Source: Lacicoccus qingdaonensis
GTDB lineage: Bacteria; Bacillota; Bacilli; Staphylococcales; Salinicoccaceae
Length of the DNA stretch: 59,733 bases
NCBI RefSeq assembly: GCF_900101075.1
Contig: NZ_FNFY01000015.1
Location: 1 to 59,733 of the forward strand
Direction of reading: 5' to 3'
Both the position numbers and the translations under genes were made by a program. Positions 9,926-18,199 of this stretch are shown piece after piece. Under the pieces are notes generated by a model. It had not been told where the DNA came from, did no database searches, and saw only the letters and a program-made list of their open reading frames with translations. How positions within the stretch are numbered: position 1 is the first letter of the stretch; each line of letters opens with the position of its first letter.

Positions 9926-9982
9926 CTTTTTAGTAACAATAAATATATGGATATTGAATGATATTTAATATGGAGGGTTACT

Positions 9983-11161
9983 ATGGGACAGTTTGAAAGC
10001 TTTAAAAGTGAACAGGAATTAGTCGGCCGCATCGAACGCCTGCGGGCTGACGGTGTACACGATAATGACATTACAGTATTCTCAAAAGAGTCTTTGGAAG
10101 GCACTTCACTGAACTACACAGGCGTCAATTTTAAAAATGCCGATGGGTCCGCGTGGGACAGATTCGTCTCTCTTTTCACGTCGGATGAACCTGAGGAAAG
10201 GGCACTGGCGAATCTTGATTTAAATGACTCGGAGAAACAGGATTATATCACTTCGCTGCAGGCGGGAGATATTCTGCTCCACGTCAATGAAGTCGCTTTA
10301 GGTGAATCAGACAAAATGGGCAGTGATGAAGAGGAAGCATCCCGTTATGACAGCAATGACAATAATGTCGGCGGTGCCGCACATGAAAAGCAGGCTGTCG
10401 GTGAAGAAGACAACCCGGGGGTGGCAGACACTTCCGCCGAGACAGAAAGCATGGGCTCGACGTTCAGTGCTGGAGAAAAACTCGACGAGAGCGATTCCGG
10501 GCCGACAACACGTGCAGAACTCGACAGAAACTATGAAGCACGTGAAGTTGACAGCATCAATGAACTGGATGATGACGAAGAACAGAGCGGACGCATCGTC
10601 GATGCAGAACCGAACGTGGAATACGGCGCCGGCGAAACAGGCGATCCTGAAAATAAGGAGTTCGAAGGCACGATGAGAGCCGAGGACCGTGAGTCCGGCA
10701 CTGCAGAAGCAAGCGGCCGTGTCGTCGATACCGAACCGAACGTGGAATACGGCACCGGTGAAACAGGCGATCCTGAAGATAAAGAGTTCGAAGGCACGAT
10801 GAGAGCCGAAGATCGTGAGTCCGGCACTGCACAAGCAAGCGGACGTGTCGTCGATACCGAGCCGAACGTGGAATACGGCGCAGAGGCTCCGGCGGACCAT
10901 GAGGATAAAGATTTCGAAGGCACAATGCGGGCAGAAGACTACGGAGATAACAGAGACCCGGCAGAAGACAGAATCAACGTGGCTGACGACAAAGTCGACG
11001 TTTCAAATTACGGTTATGGTGACACCGAAAATGTGGACCCCATCGATGAGGATGACGATGATGACATCGAGAGAAAGAAAGCCGCTATGGATCAGCAATA
11101 TTACAGTAAAAAGAACGACAACACCAAAAATGAACCGGACAGACGAAATTTCAATATATAA
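9983..11161 (+). CDS. YflT-domain stress protein with acidic repeat tail
   Basis: Protein of 392 aa. Residues 1-105 are a YflT/GSP17M domain (FESFKSEQELVGRIERLRADG, a LFTSDEP segment and an ending GDILLHV). The remaining 287 residues are highly acidic and predicted disordered. Residues 202-319 hold two full and one partial copy of a 42-residue repeat that starts SGRVVDTEPNVEYG and contains EFEGTMRAED. The tail ends in DEDDDDD and a basic C-terminus. There is no signal peptide. The long low-complexity tail is typical of halophilic or desiccation-stress proteins. A SigB promoter upstream and GGAGGG before the ATG support expression. Role unknown. Confidence 0.8.
   Translation: MGQFESFKSEQELVGRIERLRADGVHDNDITVFSKESLEGTSLNYTGVNFKNADGSAWDRFVSLFTSDEPEERALANLDLNDSEKQDYITSLQAGDILLHVNEVALGESDKMGSDEEEASRYDSNDNNVGGAAHEKQAVGEEDNPGVADTSAETESMGSTFSAGEKLDESDSGPTTRAELDRNYEAREVDSINELDDDEEQSGRIVDAEPNVEYGAGETGDPENKEFEGTMRAEDRESGTAEASGRVVDTEPNVEYGTGETGDPEDKEFEGTMRAEDRESGTAQASGRVVDTEPNVEYGAEAPADHEDKDFEGTMRAEDYGDNRDPAEDRINVADDKVDVSNYGYGDTENVDPIDEDDDDDIERKKAAMDQQYYSKKNDNTKNEPDRRNFNI
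10586..10939 (+). repeat. In-gene tandem repeat, 126-bp unit
   Basis: Copies begin at 10586, 10712 and 10838, each 126 bases (42 codons); the third is complete to about 10939 but diverges in its middle. Units 1 and 2 differ at only a few codons, suggesting recent duplication. The GC-rich repeat leaves several other frames open, and these are not genes. Confidence 0.95.
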
Positions 11162-11173
11162 TGATTGATTATT

Positions 11174-11204
11174 TCCCTCTTGATGAGAATCAAGGGGGAT
11201 TTTT
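11174..11204 (+). terminator. Terminator after YflT-repeat gene
   Basis: TCCCTCTTGAT and ATCAAGGGGGA form an 11-bp stem (one G-T pair) with a 4-base loop followed by TTTTT. Confidence 0.9.
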
Positions 11205-11213
11205 AATATGGAT

Positions 11214-11243
11214 AAGACCTTGGTTCAAACGGACTAAGGTCTT
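11214..11243 (+). terminator. Second hairpin overlapping the adh stop
   Basis: AAGACCTT and AAGGTCTT pair around a 14-base loop and are followed by TTATTTT on the + strand. The alcohol dehydrogenase stop codon (11234-11236) falls inside it. It may back up the preceding terminator. Confidence 0.6.
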
Positions 11244-12463
11244 TTATTTTCCCCATATTTAACTTTCTTGTACATTTCCCTGAACTTTTCCCTGCTGAAG
11301 ATGACCGGCACCGGATAGTCCGGATTTGCTTCATCAAATGAATACCCGACCATTTCCTCAATGTCCGCTTCTTCAATTTCAGAGATGCGGTCACCGATGC
11401 CGAGTGCTTCATTTAAATCCCGGATGCTCTGGATGAATTTCCGGGCCTTGTCGCTGTTAGTATCGCCATGTTCAGTTATACCGGCACAGTCGGCAAGCTT
11501 TGCAAGGTCAGGATGGACGGTTTCGCCATACTCTTCCAACACATACGGCATAATGATCGCATTGGCCTCTCCGTGAGTCACTGGATATCTGGCACCGATC
11601 TGGTGAGCCATCGCGTGGATATTGCCGACATATCCGCGGGTGAATGCACGTCCTGCAAGATATGCTGCGTAAAGCATATTCTTTCTGGCGGTAATATTCT
11701 CTCCATTATTGTAAGCTTTTTTGATATTTTGATAAATCAGCCCGACCGCTGTTTCTGACATATTTCTCGTTTCCGCCGTATTGCTCAAGTTCGTATAGGA
11801 CTCGATAATATGGCTGAGGGCATCCATTCCCGTATGTGCAGTGATCTCGGCCGGCAGACCGGTTGTAAGAGATGCATCAAGCACAGCGATTTCCGGCCGC
11901 AGCACCATATCCGACACCGCATATTTCATGAGGTTTTCACTGTCGGTGATCACTGTTGCGATCGTTCCTTCGCTTCCCGTACCTGCAGTCGTCGGCACTG
12001 CAATGACCGGCGGCAGTTTTTTGCGGATTTTCATCAGTCCCTGATACTTTTTAATGTTTTTCGTCCCTGTACCGATGACTGCTGCAGCCCCCTTCGCGCT
12101 ATCGAGCGGAGAGCCGCCGCCGAATCCGATAATCGCGTCACATCGGTTTTTATTATAAAGATTCGCCGCTTCGTATATATTCACATCCGTCGGATTCGCC
12201 ACTGTTCCATCGTAAATAAAGTACTTGATACCCTGGGCGTTCAGCCCGGCCAGTAAATAATCGAGGAGCCCGGTCTCCCGGATCCCCTCATCTGTGATGA
12301 TGAGCACTTTATTATAATTTTTAGCTTTTAAAGTGTCCGGAAGTATTTTAAGTATCCCCTCTCCGTGAAGAAGGAGCGGCGGCGTCCAGTTCAGTACTTT
12401 TGACAGATGCTTCATCGTTTTTTGATACGCTCTGGCATATGTTTTGAATAATTTGAAGTGCAC
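11234..12463 (-). CDS. Iron-containing alcohol dehydrogenase
   Basis: Group III alcohol dehydrogenase of 409 aa. Nucleotide binding is shown by GFGGGSPLDSAKG near residues 114-126 and by PTTAGTGSE. The metal site is formed by D and H in MDALSHIIE and by the two His of HAMAHQIGARYPVTHG. The start is GTG with AAGGTGA 5 bases upstream; an internal ATG at residue 17 (MKHLSKVLNW) is an alternative, since the family usually begins near there. The gene is alone on its strand. The frameshifted membrane gene lies upstream. Substrate cannot be inferred. Confidence 0.9.
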   Translation of the reverse strand: MHFKLFKTYARAYQKTMKHLSKVLNWTPPLLLHGEGILKILPDTLKAKNYNKVLIITDEGIRETGLLDYLLAGLNAQGIKYFIYDGTVANPTDVNIYEAANLYNKNRCDAIIGFGGGSPLDSAKGAAAVIGTGTKNIKKYQGLMKIRKKLPPVIAVPTTAGTGSEGTIATVITDSENLMKYAVSDMVLRPEIAVLDASLTTGLPAEITAHTGMDALSHIIESYTNLSNTAETRNMSETAVGLIYQNIKKAYNNGENITARKNMLYAAYLAGRAFTRGYVGNIHAMAHQIGARYPVTHGEANAIIMPYVLEEYGETVHPDLAKLADCAGITEHGDTNSDKARKFIQSIRDLNEALGIGDRISEIEEADIEEMVGYSFDEANPDYPVPVIFSREKFREMYKKVKYGENKRP

Positions 12464-12523
12464 TCTATCACCTTCACTGTTTTAGATGACTCTTCCCTGA
12501 ACCGGATGTTTCTTAACATCGTT

Positions 12524-13182
12524 CTAGACGTCGAATGTATTTGTTTCCATATCGATCAGCCAGTGGTTTTTAAGAGACAGCGCCCGCTCGGTTGCTGCAG
12601 TGAGGCCGAGTATCAGGAGCGTCCCATTGAGCCAGGCCGGGAACTGGAATGGACTGGTGAAAGTCCCGACGTTATCAGCAACCAGATCCAAGCCTGTAAT
12701 CAATTCTATCACTTCACTGCAGGTATCGCAATGATCAGGCCGATGATGAGAATGACGATCGCAATGTAGCCGACCCATTTACTCGCTGACAGAAATTTTG
12801 AATCGAAGCTTGCCCGCTTACCTTCAAGTGAATGCCGGTCCGGTATCAGCTGCACTTCATCAGTGTCGGTGACATAGTTGATTTTCTTCACCCCGTAAGT
12901 CGTCGTTTCAACTTCAATGAACCCGCCAGGCACTTCATAGACCGAAGGCACGGTGGATTCTTTAATACGTACACCATTTTTATACAAGGCGCTCTCAGGG
13001 CCCATCAGCTCCTTGCCGTATAGATCCACATCCACAGAGTATAAATCCTCGCCAATTCGTTTATGAAATACCGTCCGATGTAAATACTGCCAGAAATGAA
13101 TTTTTTTCAATGGTTCCCCGTTCGCATCTTTCACCTTTTTAATTCTGCGCTTTTTCCTGAAACTTTTATATTTTTCCAGCAC
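12524..13182 (-). pseudogene. Membrane protein gene with a frameshift
   Basis: The first frame (13182 to 12709) encodes a basic N-terminus (KYKSFRKKRRIKKVKD), a soluble domain of about 110 residues and a membrane helix starting KWVGYIAIVILIIGL, then stops. The minus-strand frame offset by one base continues with SEVIELITGLDLVADNVG, a second hydrophobic stretch (WLNGTLLILGLTAATERAL) and an ending NHWLIDMETNTFDV. The two join around 12715-12725. Together they would make a protein of about 218 aa with two membrane segments. This is either an indel mutation or a sequencing error. No slippery heptamer is seen there. Family not recognised. Confidence 0.6.
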
Positions 13183-13363
13183 CTTTATCCATCCCCTTCG
13201 ATTGAGATAAAGCTATATGTATAATTACAATTTACTCTAGTGCTGGGTTTTAATCAATGAATTTCATACTCAGGTTTAAGATTTTAAAACTTGAAACTGG
13301 ATGGTGTGAAGTTATCCTATAAAGGGTAAATTATATGTAAGTATTTATATAGTAGTGATTTCA

Positions 13364-13546
13364 ATGACAATGAAGAAGCGATTGGCAGCAGACGCATTAT
13401 CGACAATACTCCTATTCGGCGCATGCGGAGAAAGTGATGAAACTGATGTGACAGAGCCCGATGATCCGAACAGTGAAGTAGAACAAGAAGACAGAGGCGA
13501 AGATATCAGTGAAGAAGAAGGCGATGACGATACTTCGACGGAGTAA
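13364..13546 (+). CDS. Small putative lipoprotein with acidic tail
   Basis: Sixty residues. A KKR start leads into a short hydrophobic stretch and a lipobox-like FGAC near residue 22. After it comes an almost wholly acidic tail (EPDDPNSEVEQEDRGEDI and more Glu/Asp). Phe at position -3 of the lipobox is atypical, and the ribosome site is weak; starts at 13355 (GTG), 13364 or 13370 are possible. Similar tiny acidic lipoproteins occur in halotolerant Bacillota. It could also be a truncated remnant. Confidence 0.45.
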   Translation: MTMKKRLAADALSTILLFGACGESDETDVTEPDDPNSEVEQEDRGEDISEEEGDDDTSTE

Positions 13547-13621
13547 GTGAGTGACACGAAACCCGGATTTCCAGTATGTTCGTGTCTCAACACCAGCACA
13601 AAACTTAATAATCGTAAGTAA

Positions 13622-13657
13622 AAGAACCCCGAGAGGCCTGAGCCTCCCGGGGTTCTT
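13622..13657 (-). terminator. Terminator of rpsR
   Basis: A long GC-rich stem (AAGAACCCCG with CGGGGTTCTT plus an inner AGAGGC/GCCTCC part) lies just after the rpsR stop. On the minus strand it is followed by TTTT. Confidence 0.9.
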
Positions 13658-13663
13658 CGCATA

Positions 13664-13903
13664 TTATGCTTCTTCTTTTACATATGGTAACAATGCCATA
13701 TGACGTGCGCGTTTGATCGCCACTGTGAGTGGACGCTGATACTTCGCTGAAGTACCTGTTACACGTCTTGGAAGAATTTTTCCACGCTCTGAAATGAACT
13801 TTTTAAGAAGTTCTACATCTTTGTAGTCGATGTGCGTAATGTTGTTTGAAGTGAAGTAACAAACCTTTTTACGACGACGACCGCCTCTTCTTGGACCTGC
13901 CAT
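13664..13903 (-). CDS. rpsR: 30S ribosomal protein S18
   Basis: S18, 79 aa, binds S6 on the small-subunit platform. The conserved core [12 protein letters not shown] and the ending [11 protein letters not shown] are present. The single Cys (RRKKVCYF) is usual for Bacillota. The start at 13903 (MAGPRRGG) is preferred because AAGGAGG stands 9 bases upstream, whereas the ATG at 13912 abuts the ribosome site. In most Bacillota rpsR follows rpsF and ssb. Here it stands alone, with its own consensus promoter, a leader hairpin and a terminator, next to modAB. It may be a relocated single copy or a second copy; the window cannot tell. Confidence 0.97.
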   Translation of the reverse strand: MAGPRRGGRRRKKVCYFTSNNITHIDYKDVELLKKFISERGKILPRRVTGTSAKYQRPLTVAIKRARHMALLPYVKEEA

Positions 13904-13939
13904 GTGAGACATCCTCCTTTTATTATAGATTGATCGGCT

Positions 13940-13961
13940 GAGTCCGGTGTGTGGCCGGCTC
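13940..13961 (-). promoter_or_regulatory. rpsR leader hairpin (possible S6:S18 site)
   Basis: In the minus-strand leader, GAGCCGG and CCGGACTC fold into a stem with one bulged A and a CCACACA loop. S18 transcripts are known to be autoregulated through a CCG-containing hairpin bound by S6:S18. The position fits, but identity with that motif is inferred. Confidence 0.45.
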
Positions 13962-14029
13962 CTAATGCCTTACGAATCCATAATTTCGTTCATTACGTGT
14001 AATATGCCCTGTGTGTATGTGCACGATAC

Positions 14030-14058
14030 ATCATACAATATTTGAATTGCATTGTCAA
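14030..14058 (-). promoter_or_regulatory. Promoter of rpsR
   Basis: TTGACA (14053-14058), a 17-base spacer and TATGAT (14030-14035) on the minus strand form a near-perfect SigA promoter. It gives a leader of about 120 bases. Confidence 0.85.
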
Positions 14059-14074
14059 TATACACATTTTAATT

Positions 14075-14767
14075 TTAGGATTCGTTCGCTTTTACCCGGA
14101 TGAACATCAGCATGAAGAACGACAGTACGACAATGACGATGACCCATGCCCAGGCGAGTGTCATGTTGCCGGACTGGAGAGCGACATATATCGCTGTCGG
14201 CAGTGTCTGTGTACTGCCTGGAATATTGCCGGCAATGATGATGGTTGCGCCGAACTCGCCGAGCGCGCGGGCAAAGCTGAGGAGCGCTCCGGTGATGAGG
14301 GCCGTCTTTGTGAGCGGCAGTGTAATCTTGGTGAAGACCTGCCACTTGTTTGCGCCGTCCACCTTCGCGGCGTCCTCGATCTCTTTATTGACATTGAGAA
14401 AACCGCTTTTTGCCGCCTGATACATCAGCGGAAATGCGACCACCGTACTTGCTGCAACTGCCGCATACCACGTGAAAATGATGGTATCTCCGAAAAGCCA
14501 TGAGAACATGTCGCCCACAACGCTGTTGTTTCCGAACAATACAAGCAATAAAAACCCAACCACCGTCGGCGGCAGCACAAGGGGCAGCATCAATACCGTT
14601 TCGATAATCACTTTTCCCCGGAAATCGTTTCTCGCCATGAATCTCGCAATGACGACGCCTGCGATCAGCACAATCACTAAAGCTATGAATGCTACTCTTA
14701 ATGAAAGCATCACAGGCGTCAGGAACTCTGCAGCTGTAATGTTACTCGATAATAAAACCATAGTCAT
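14075..14767 (-). CDS. modB: Molybdate ABC transporter permease
   Basis: Inner-membrane channel of the molybdate importer, 230 aa from MTMVLLSSN. There are five or more hydrophobic helices and the ABC-binding loop EDAAKVDGANKWQVFTKITLP, matching the EAA motif; ALGEFGATIIIAGNIPG is typical of ModB. The start at 14767 has GAGG six bases upstream and overlaps the end of modA by 26 bases; the longer frame reaches 14800. No modC ATPase follows, since rpsR on the same strand comes next behind its own promoter. The pair must borrow an ATPase from elsewhere. Confidence 0.93.
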   Translation of the reverse strand: MTMVLLSSNITAAEFLTPVMLSLRVAFIALVIVLIAGVVIARFMARNDFRGKVIIETVLMLPLVLPPTVVGFLLLVLFGNNSVVGDMFSWLFGDTIIFTWYAAVAASTVVAFPLMYQAAKSGFLNVNKEIEDAAKVDGANKWQVFTKITLPLTKTALITGALLSFARALGEFGATIIIAGNIPGSTQTLPTAIYVALQSGNMTLAWAWVIVIVVLSFFMLMFIRVKANES

Positions 14768-15542
14768 TGAAAACCTCGCCTGCTTCCTCACTTTGTACAA
14801 ATTCGTAGAAAGCGCGCTGCGCTTTTGGATTATCCGTGCCGTTCAGAGTGCCGAGCGGATAGACGACCGGCGAATGGCTGTCTTCCGGTGCCGTATCCAC
14901 GACTTCAATGCCGTCACTGGTCAGTGCATCTGTGTGATACACAACTCCGGCATCGACATTTTCAGTTTCGACATAGTTCAACACCTGCCTTACATCCGTT
15001 GCAAATATGAACTTTGATTCAAGCTCTTCCAATATATTCATATTTTCAAAAGCTTCCATACTATATTCCCCGGCAGGCACCGATTCCGGGTTGCCGATTC
15101 CGATACTTTCCGCATTTTCCAGATCATCAAAAGAAGTAACGGTGCTGCTGTCTTCGGGAACAACGAGAACGATCTCATTACGCAGTAGATCAACTGTGTT
15201 CTCTTCATCTATGTAGCCCTCGTCCACCACTTCTTCAAAATGGCTTTCATTTGCAGAGAAGAACAGGTCCGCCGGCGCACCCTGGAGAATCTGCTGCATC
15301 AGCGCTCCGGAGCCGCCGAAATTGAAGTCCACCTGTACATCTGGGTACTTCTCATTGAAAAGCTCCGAAACCTCTTCAAGTGCGTCCACCAGACTCGCTG
15401 CGGCTGAAACAGTGATCGTCCCCTCAACAACATCTTCTGCAGCTTCGCCCGATTTATCAGCGGTGTCTCCATTGCCACACGCTGCCATGACAAAAATAAG
15501 CACCGGAAGCAGCATATATTTCAAACTGTTCATAAATTTCAT
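14742..15542 (-). CDS. modA: Molybdate-binding lipoprotein
   Basis: Extracytoplasmic binding protein, 266 aa. A hydrophobic leader runs to the lipobox VMAAC around residue 20. ModA landmarks follow: TISVSAAASLVDALEEV-like opening, FNFGGSGALMQQI, GAPADLFFSA and a C-terminal AFYEFVQSEEAGEVF. Binds molybdate or tungstate. The ATG at 15542 is preferred, with AGAGG 10 bases upstream; a GTG seven codons earlier is possible. First gene of the modAB pair. Confidence 0.93.
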   Translation of the reverse strand: MKFMNSLKYMLLPVLIFVMAACGNGDTADKSGEAAEDVVEGTITVSAAASLVDALEEVSELFNEKYPDVQVDFNFGGSGALMQQILQGAPADLFFSANESHFEEVVDEGYIDEENTVDLLRNEIVLVVPEDSSTVTSFDDLENAESIGIGNPESVPAGEYSMEAFENMNILEELESKFIFATDVRQVLNYVETENVDAGVVYHTDALTSDGIEVVDTAPEDSHSPVVYPLGTLNGTDNPKAQRAFYEFVQSEEAGEVFNDYGFIIE

Positions 15543-15662
15543 CTTACATAAGCCTCTTTTCACTTAATGTAATCATTTATCTTTAAGTATATTGTTAAAA
15601 TAATTCAAAGTAAATGATACAAAAACGGTTGAAATGACAATAATAGCAATATTTATGATCCG

Positions 15663-15699
15663 GTGTATCACTTTACTCAGCAGTGCTGCACCGATACAC
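15663..15699 (+). promoter_or_regulatory. Inverted repeat ahead of ykoF-like gene
   Basis: GTGTATC (15663-15669) and GATACAC (15693-15699) flank an inner GCAGTGCTGC. It sits in the leader 36 bases before the start codon. It is not a TPP riboswitch as far as I can see. It could be an operator or a leader hairpin. Confidence 0.3.
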
Positions 15700-15734
15700 T
15701 TAAAATAATAATGATTACAGGGGGATTGAATATA

Positions 15735-16310
15735 ATGGCCGATGAAAAGTTAAGAGAAGCAGGGATCCAGTTCAATTTAAGCGTGATGGCGGATGACTTT
15801 GCGGATGTCATTTTAGGTGCACTGGATAACGTCGATACGACAAATGTCTGGATGAAGACAGATGATGTTGCAACAGCAGCCACTGGCAGCATTGCCGATG
15901 TTTTCGACGTGGTCAAGGCAATTTATCTGAATGCGGCGAAAACAGGCATCCACACGGAGATGAGCGGAAATATCGTACTCGGCGGATGCAACACAGGAGA
16001 AGACAACAACGATAATGATAAAATCCAGCTGAATAAAGAACTTTCCGATGCGATTTCCCAAAGAGCCGGCTGCCGTTTTTCAATATACCCGTTGGGTGAA
16101 GAAAACTACATTGATAAGATCACGAAGGAAGTTGAAAAACTGCCGGATTACGGTGTCGAAGTCAGCATGGCCCCTTTCGCCACACGCCTTGATGGTGAAG
16201 TGAACGATATATTTACAGCACTCGAAGCCACATTCACTGAAATTCAAAAAACGAGTGAACATGTCGTCATGCCGTTCACGATCTCATGCAACAGCCCTTC
16301 CAGTCAATAA
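15735..16310 (+). CDS. YkoF-like thiamine/HMP-binding protein
   Basis: Protein of 191 aa made of two similar halves of about 80 residues, as in B. subtilis YkoF, which binds thiamine and its pyrimidine precursor. The first half begins AGIQFNLSVMADDFADVILGAL. The second begins GCRFSIYPLGEENYIDKI and repeats the pattern. YkoF serves the YkoEDC HMP/thiamine importer, but no transporter genes are adjacent here. The start at 15735 follows GGGGGA by 7-8 bases. It is transcribed alone and ends in a terminator. Confidence 0.8.
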   Translation: MADEKLREAGIQFNLSVMADDFADVILGALDNVDTTNVWMKTDDVATAATGSIADVFDVVKAIYLNAAKTGIHTEMSGNIVLGGCNTGEDNNDNDKIQLNKELSDAISQRAGCRFSIYPLGEENYIDKITKEVEKLPDYGVEVSMAPFATRLDGEVNDIFTALEATFTEIQKTSEHVVMPFTISCNSPSSQ

Positions 16311-16320
16311 GTGCGTTCAG

Positions 16321-16344
16321 AGCCGGAATCCTCCGGCTTTTTTA
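16321..16344 (+). terminator. Terminator of ykoF-like gene
   Basis: AGCCGGA and TCCGGCT pair around ATCC and are followed by TTTTTT. Confidence 0.9.
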
Positions 16345-16587
16345 TTTCCCGGGAAATCCCTGGACTTATAACGGTGCCCGTTACTATTGAAAAATGCATC
16401 ATATCAGCAGTTATCCGAGGTTATAACATTCCATGTAACGCCCTGGATATCTTTTTTCAGACATGACGGGAGAAGCATTTCGATGAATAATTTTCGGCTA
16501 ATTTCATAAAAATGAGGGATTATATTTCAATCACATGAGGATAACATTTATAATGGAACATATCAGAGTTTAGAAAGGGGTATTTAA

Positions 16588-17526
16588 TTGGCACAACTTG
16601 CAGGATTAGGGAAATCGGGGATTTATGTTCATCCCATTGCACTTGGCACAAACTTCGTAGGTGGTCACAACTTGTATAAAAATGTGGATGAAGAAGCAGG
16701 CAGGCAGACGGTCCGTGATGCACTGGACAACGGTGTCACCATGCTGGACACTGCGCAGATGTACGGCCCTGACCGTTCTGAGGAACTGGTCGGCGAAGTG
16801 CTGAAAGAATATCAAAGAACCAAGGTGGCCATTGCAACAAAGGTGGCACACCGTGAAGATGAAAATGGGGAGCAGGTCATTGATAACGACCCTGAATTCC
16901 TCAAACAGAAAATAGATGAGGCTCTGGAACGCATGCAGCTGGAGTATATTGACCTCTTCTATATCCATTATCCGGATCCTGAAGAAAAAACACCATTGAA
17001 TGAAGCTGTCGCCGGTTTAAAAGAAGCAAAAGATGAGGCGAAAATAAGGGCAATCGGGGTCTCCAACGTGACACTCGATCAACTGAAAACGGCAAATAAA
17101 GACGGCTACGTCGATGTTGTGCAAAATCAGTATAATCTTCTGAACCGTGAAGCCGAAGATGGCATGTTTGATTACTGTGCAGAAAACAACATAACTTTCA
17201 TTCCATTTTATCCGCTGGCTGCGGGGCTCCTTGCGGGACACTATGATGAAAATTCCAAGTTTGACGACCTGCGATCCAGGCTGCCGTTCTACCAGGAAGA
17301 CGAATTTAAGGAAAACCTGGAAAAAGTGAATCAGCTGAAACCAATCGCGGAAAAATATGACGAGGAAGTGGCCCAGATTGTACTGGCTTTCTATCTCACA
17401 CGCCCGTCTGTCGGTGTCATCATCCCCGGCGCCAAAAAAGGTTCTCAGATCAAAGAAAATATGCGTGCAGCGGATATCGAGCTGCATGAGGAAGATATTC
17501 AGAAAATCGATAAAATTTTCAAGTAA
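16588..17526 (+). CDS. Aldo/keto reductase
   Basis: NAD(P)H-dependent oxidoreductase of 312 aa with an (alpha/beta)8 barrel. The catalytic tetrad is visible: D and Y in MLDTAQMYG (about residues 51-59), K in IATKVAH (about 84) and H in FYIHYPDP (about 122). The coenzyme region is FIPFYPLAAGLLAG and VIIPGAKKGSQIKENM. It is close to the YhdN/IolS type of Bacillus, which includes a SigB-dependent stress enzyme. The start is TTG with AAAGGGG 8 bases upstream. Monocistronic. Confidence 0.93.
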   Translation: MAQLAGLGKSGIYVHPIALGTNFVGGHNLYKNVDEEAGRQTVRDALDNGVTMLDTAQMYGPDRSEELVGEVLKEYQRTKVAIATKVAHREDENGEQVIDNDPEFLKQKIDEALERMQLEYIDLFYIHYPDPEEKTPLNEAVAGLKEAKDEAKIRAIGVSNVTLDQLKTANKDGYVDVVQNQYNLLNREAEDGMFDYCAENNITFIPFYPLAAGLLAGHYDENSKFDDLRSRLPFYQEDEFKENLEKVNQLKPIAEKYDEEVAQIVLAFYLTRPSVGVIIPGAKKGSQIKENMRAADIELHEEDIQKIDKIFK

Positions 17527-17532
17527 CATAAA

Positions 17533-17577
17533 ACTGCGGGAATGGATCTTGTCCGACACAGATTCCATTCCCGCAGT
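17533..17577. terminator. Bidirectional terminator
   Basis: A perfect 14-bp stem (17533-17546 with 17564-17577) lies between convergent genes. Confidence 0.9.
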
Positions 17578-17578
17578 C

Positions 17579-18106
17579 TTATTCACGCACTTCCAGCCAT
17601 TTTACAACAGGTTTCAGATAATTTTCATCTTTCCAGTCATATGCCGTTTTGCGGTCCCCCATGATTTTGTACTGTTCCGGGTTTTCACTAAGCTTCTTTT
17701 TATAGATCATATATCCGATCCTCACCATCATCTTGTCGGAAAATTTCATATTTCTGAAATCAAATTCCCCTCTTGCATAACAGACTTCCACGTCAAGCTC
17801 CAGATCTTTGAAATTTTGCAGCCAGATTTTTTCTGTGAGTCCTTTATGGAAATTTTCTGCACCGACCGCAAGTACCGCGACTTTCATCTTTCCCAACTGA
17901 TCTGCGTATTTCTTCATAAAATCAAGTCCCCCAAATTTACCGGCATAGATTCCGCCTGCGATTATAACCTTACTGTAGTTTTCAATATCCTCAGGCAGCC
18001 CTTCTTCCATCTGCCGGACCTCGCATTCCACGCCCGCTTCCAGCCACTCAGCATACTGTCTGGTGGCGCCGTATCCGGATGTATAAAATACCAATATCCT
18101 GTCCAT
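17579..18106 (-). CDS. Flavodoxin-domain protein
   Basis: Protein of 175 aa. RILVFYTSGYGATRQYAEWL matches the FMN phosphate loop, and IIAGGIYAGKFGG and VLAVGAENFHKGL match later flavodoxin strands. The C-terminus is longer and basic (MIYKKKLSENPEQYK), as in HemG-like or menaquinone-dependent flavodoxins. It likely binds FMN; the partner is unknown. The ATG at 18106 is chosen with GAGGGA upstream. It is divergent from the aminotransferase operon. Confidence 0.8.
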   Translation of the reverse strand: MDRILVFYTSGYGATRQYAEWLEAGVECEVRQMEEGLPEDIENYSKVIIAGGIYAGKFGGLDFMKKYADQLGKMKVAVLAVGAENFHKGLTEKIWLQNFKDLELDVEVCYARGEFDFRNMKFSDKMMVRIGYMIYKKKLSENPEQYKIMGDRKTAYDWKDENYLKPVVKWLEVRE

Positions 18107-18168
18107 TATCATCCCTCTTTTCCGTATCACTGATATTTTACCATCTAATCTTCAAAATTATCTAAATC

Positions 18169-18197
18169 TTTACAATGTTCACCCAGTGTATTATTAT
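18169..18197 (+). promoter_or_regulatory. Promoter of the aminotransferase-TRAP operon
   Basis: TTTACA (18169-18174), 17 bases, TATTAT (18192-18197). The palindromic operator begins three bases downstream, so a bound repressor would block transcription start. Confidence 0.7.
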
Positions 18198-18199
18198 TC

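Noticed and set aside
12524-12778. A separate 84-aa gene
   Set aside because: Its first 20 residues are an out-of-frame reading of the upstream gene, and only the part after the overlap looks like protein. It is better taken as the continuation of the frameshifted membrane gene.
13345-13662. 105-codon minus frame over the small lipoprotein
   Set aside because: It is Ser-rich antisense of an acidic coding stretch and runs through the rpsR terminator.
16344-16383. Palindromes (ATTTCCCGGGAAAT, and TAACGG/CCGTTA) in the gap before the aldo/keto reductase
   Set aside because: They lie next to the terminator and far from a visible promoter. There is no further support for a site.
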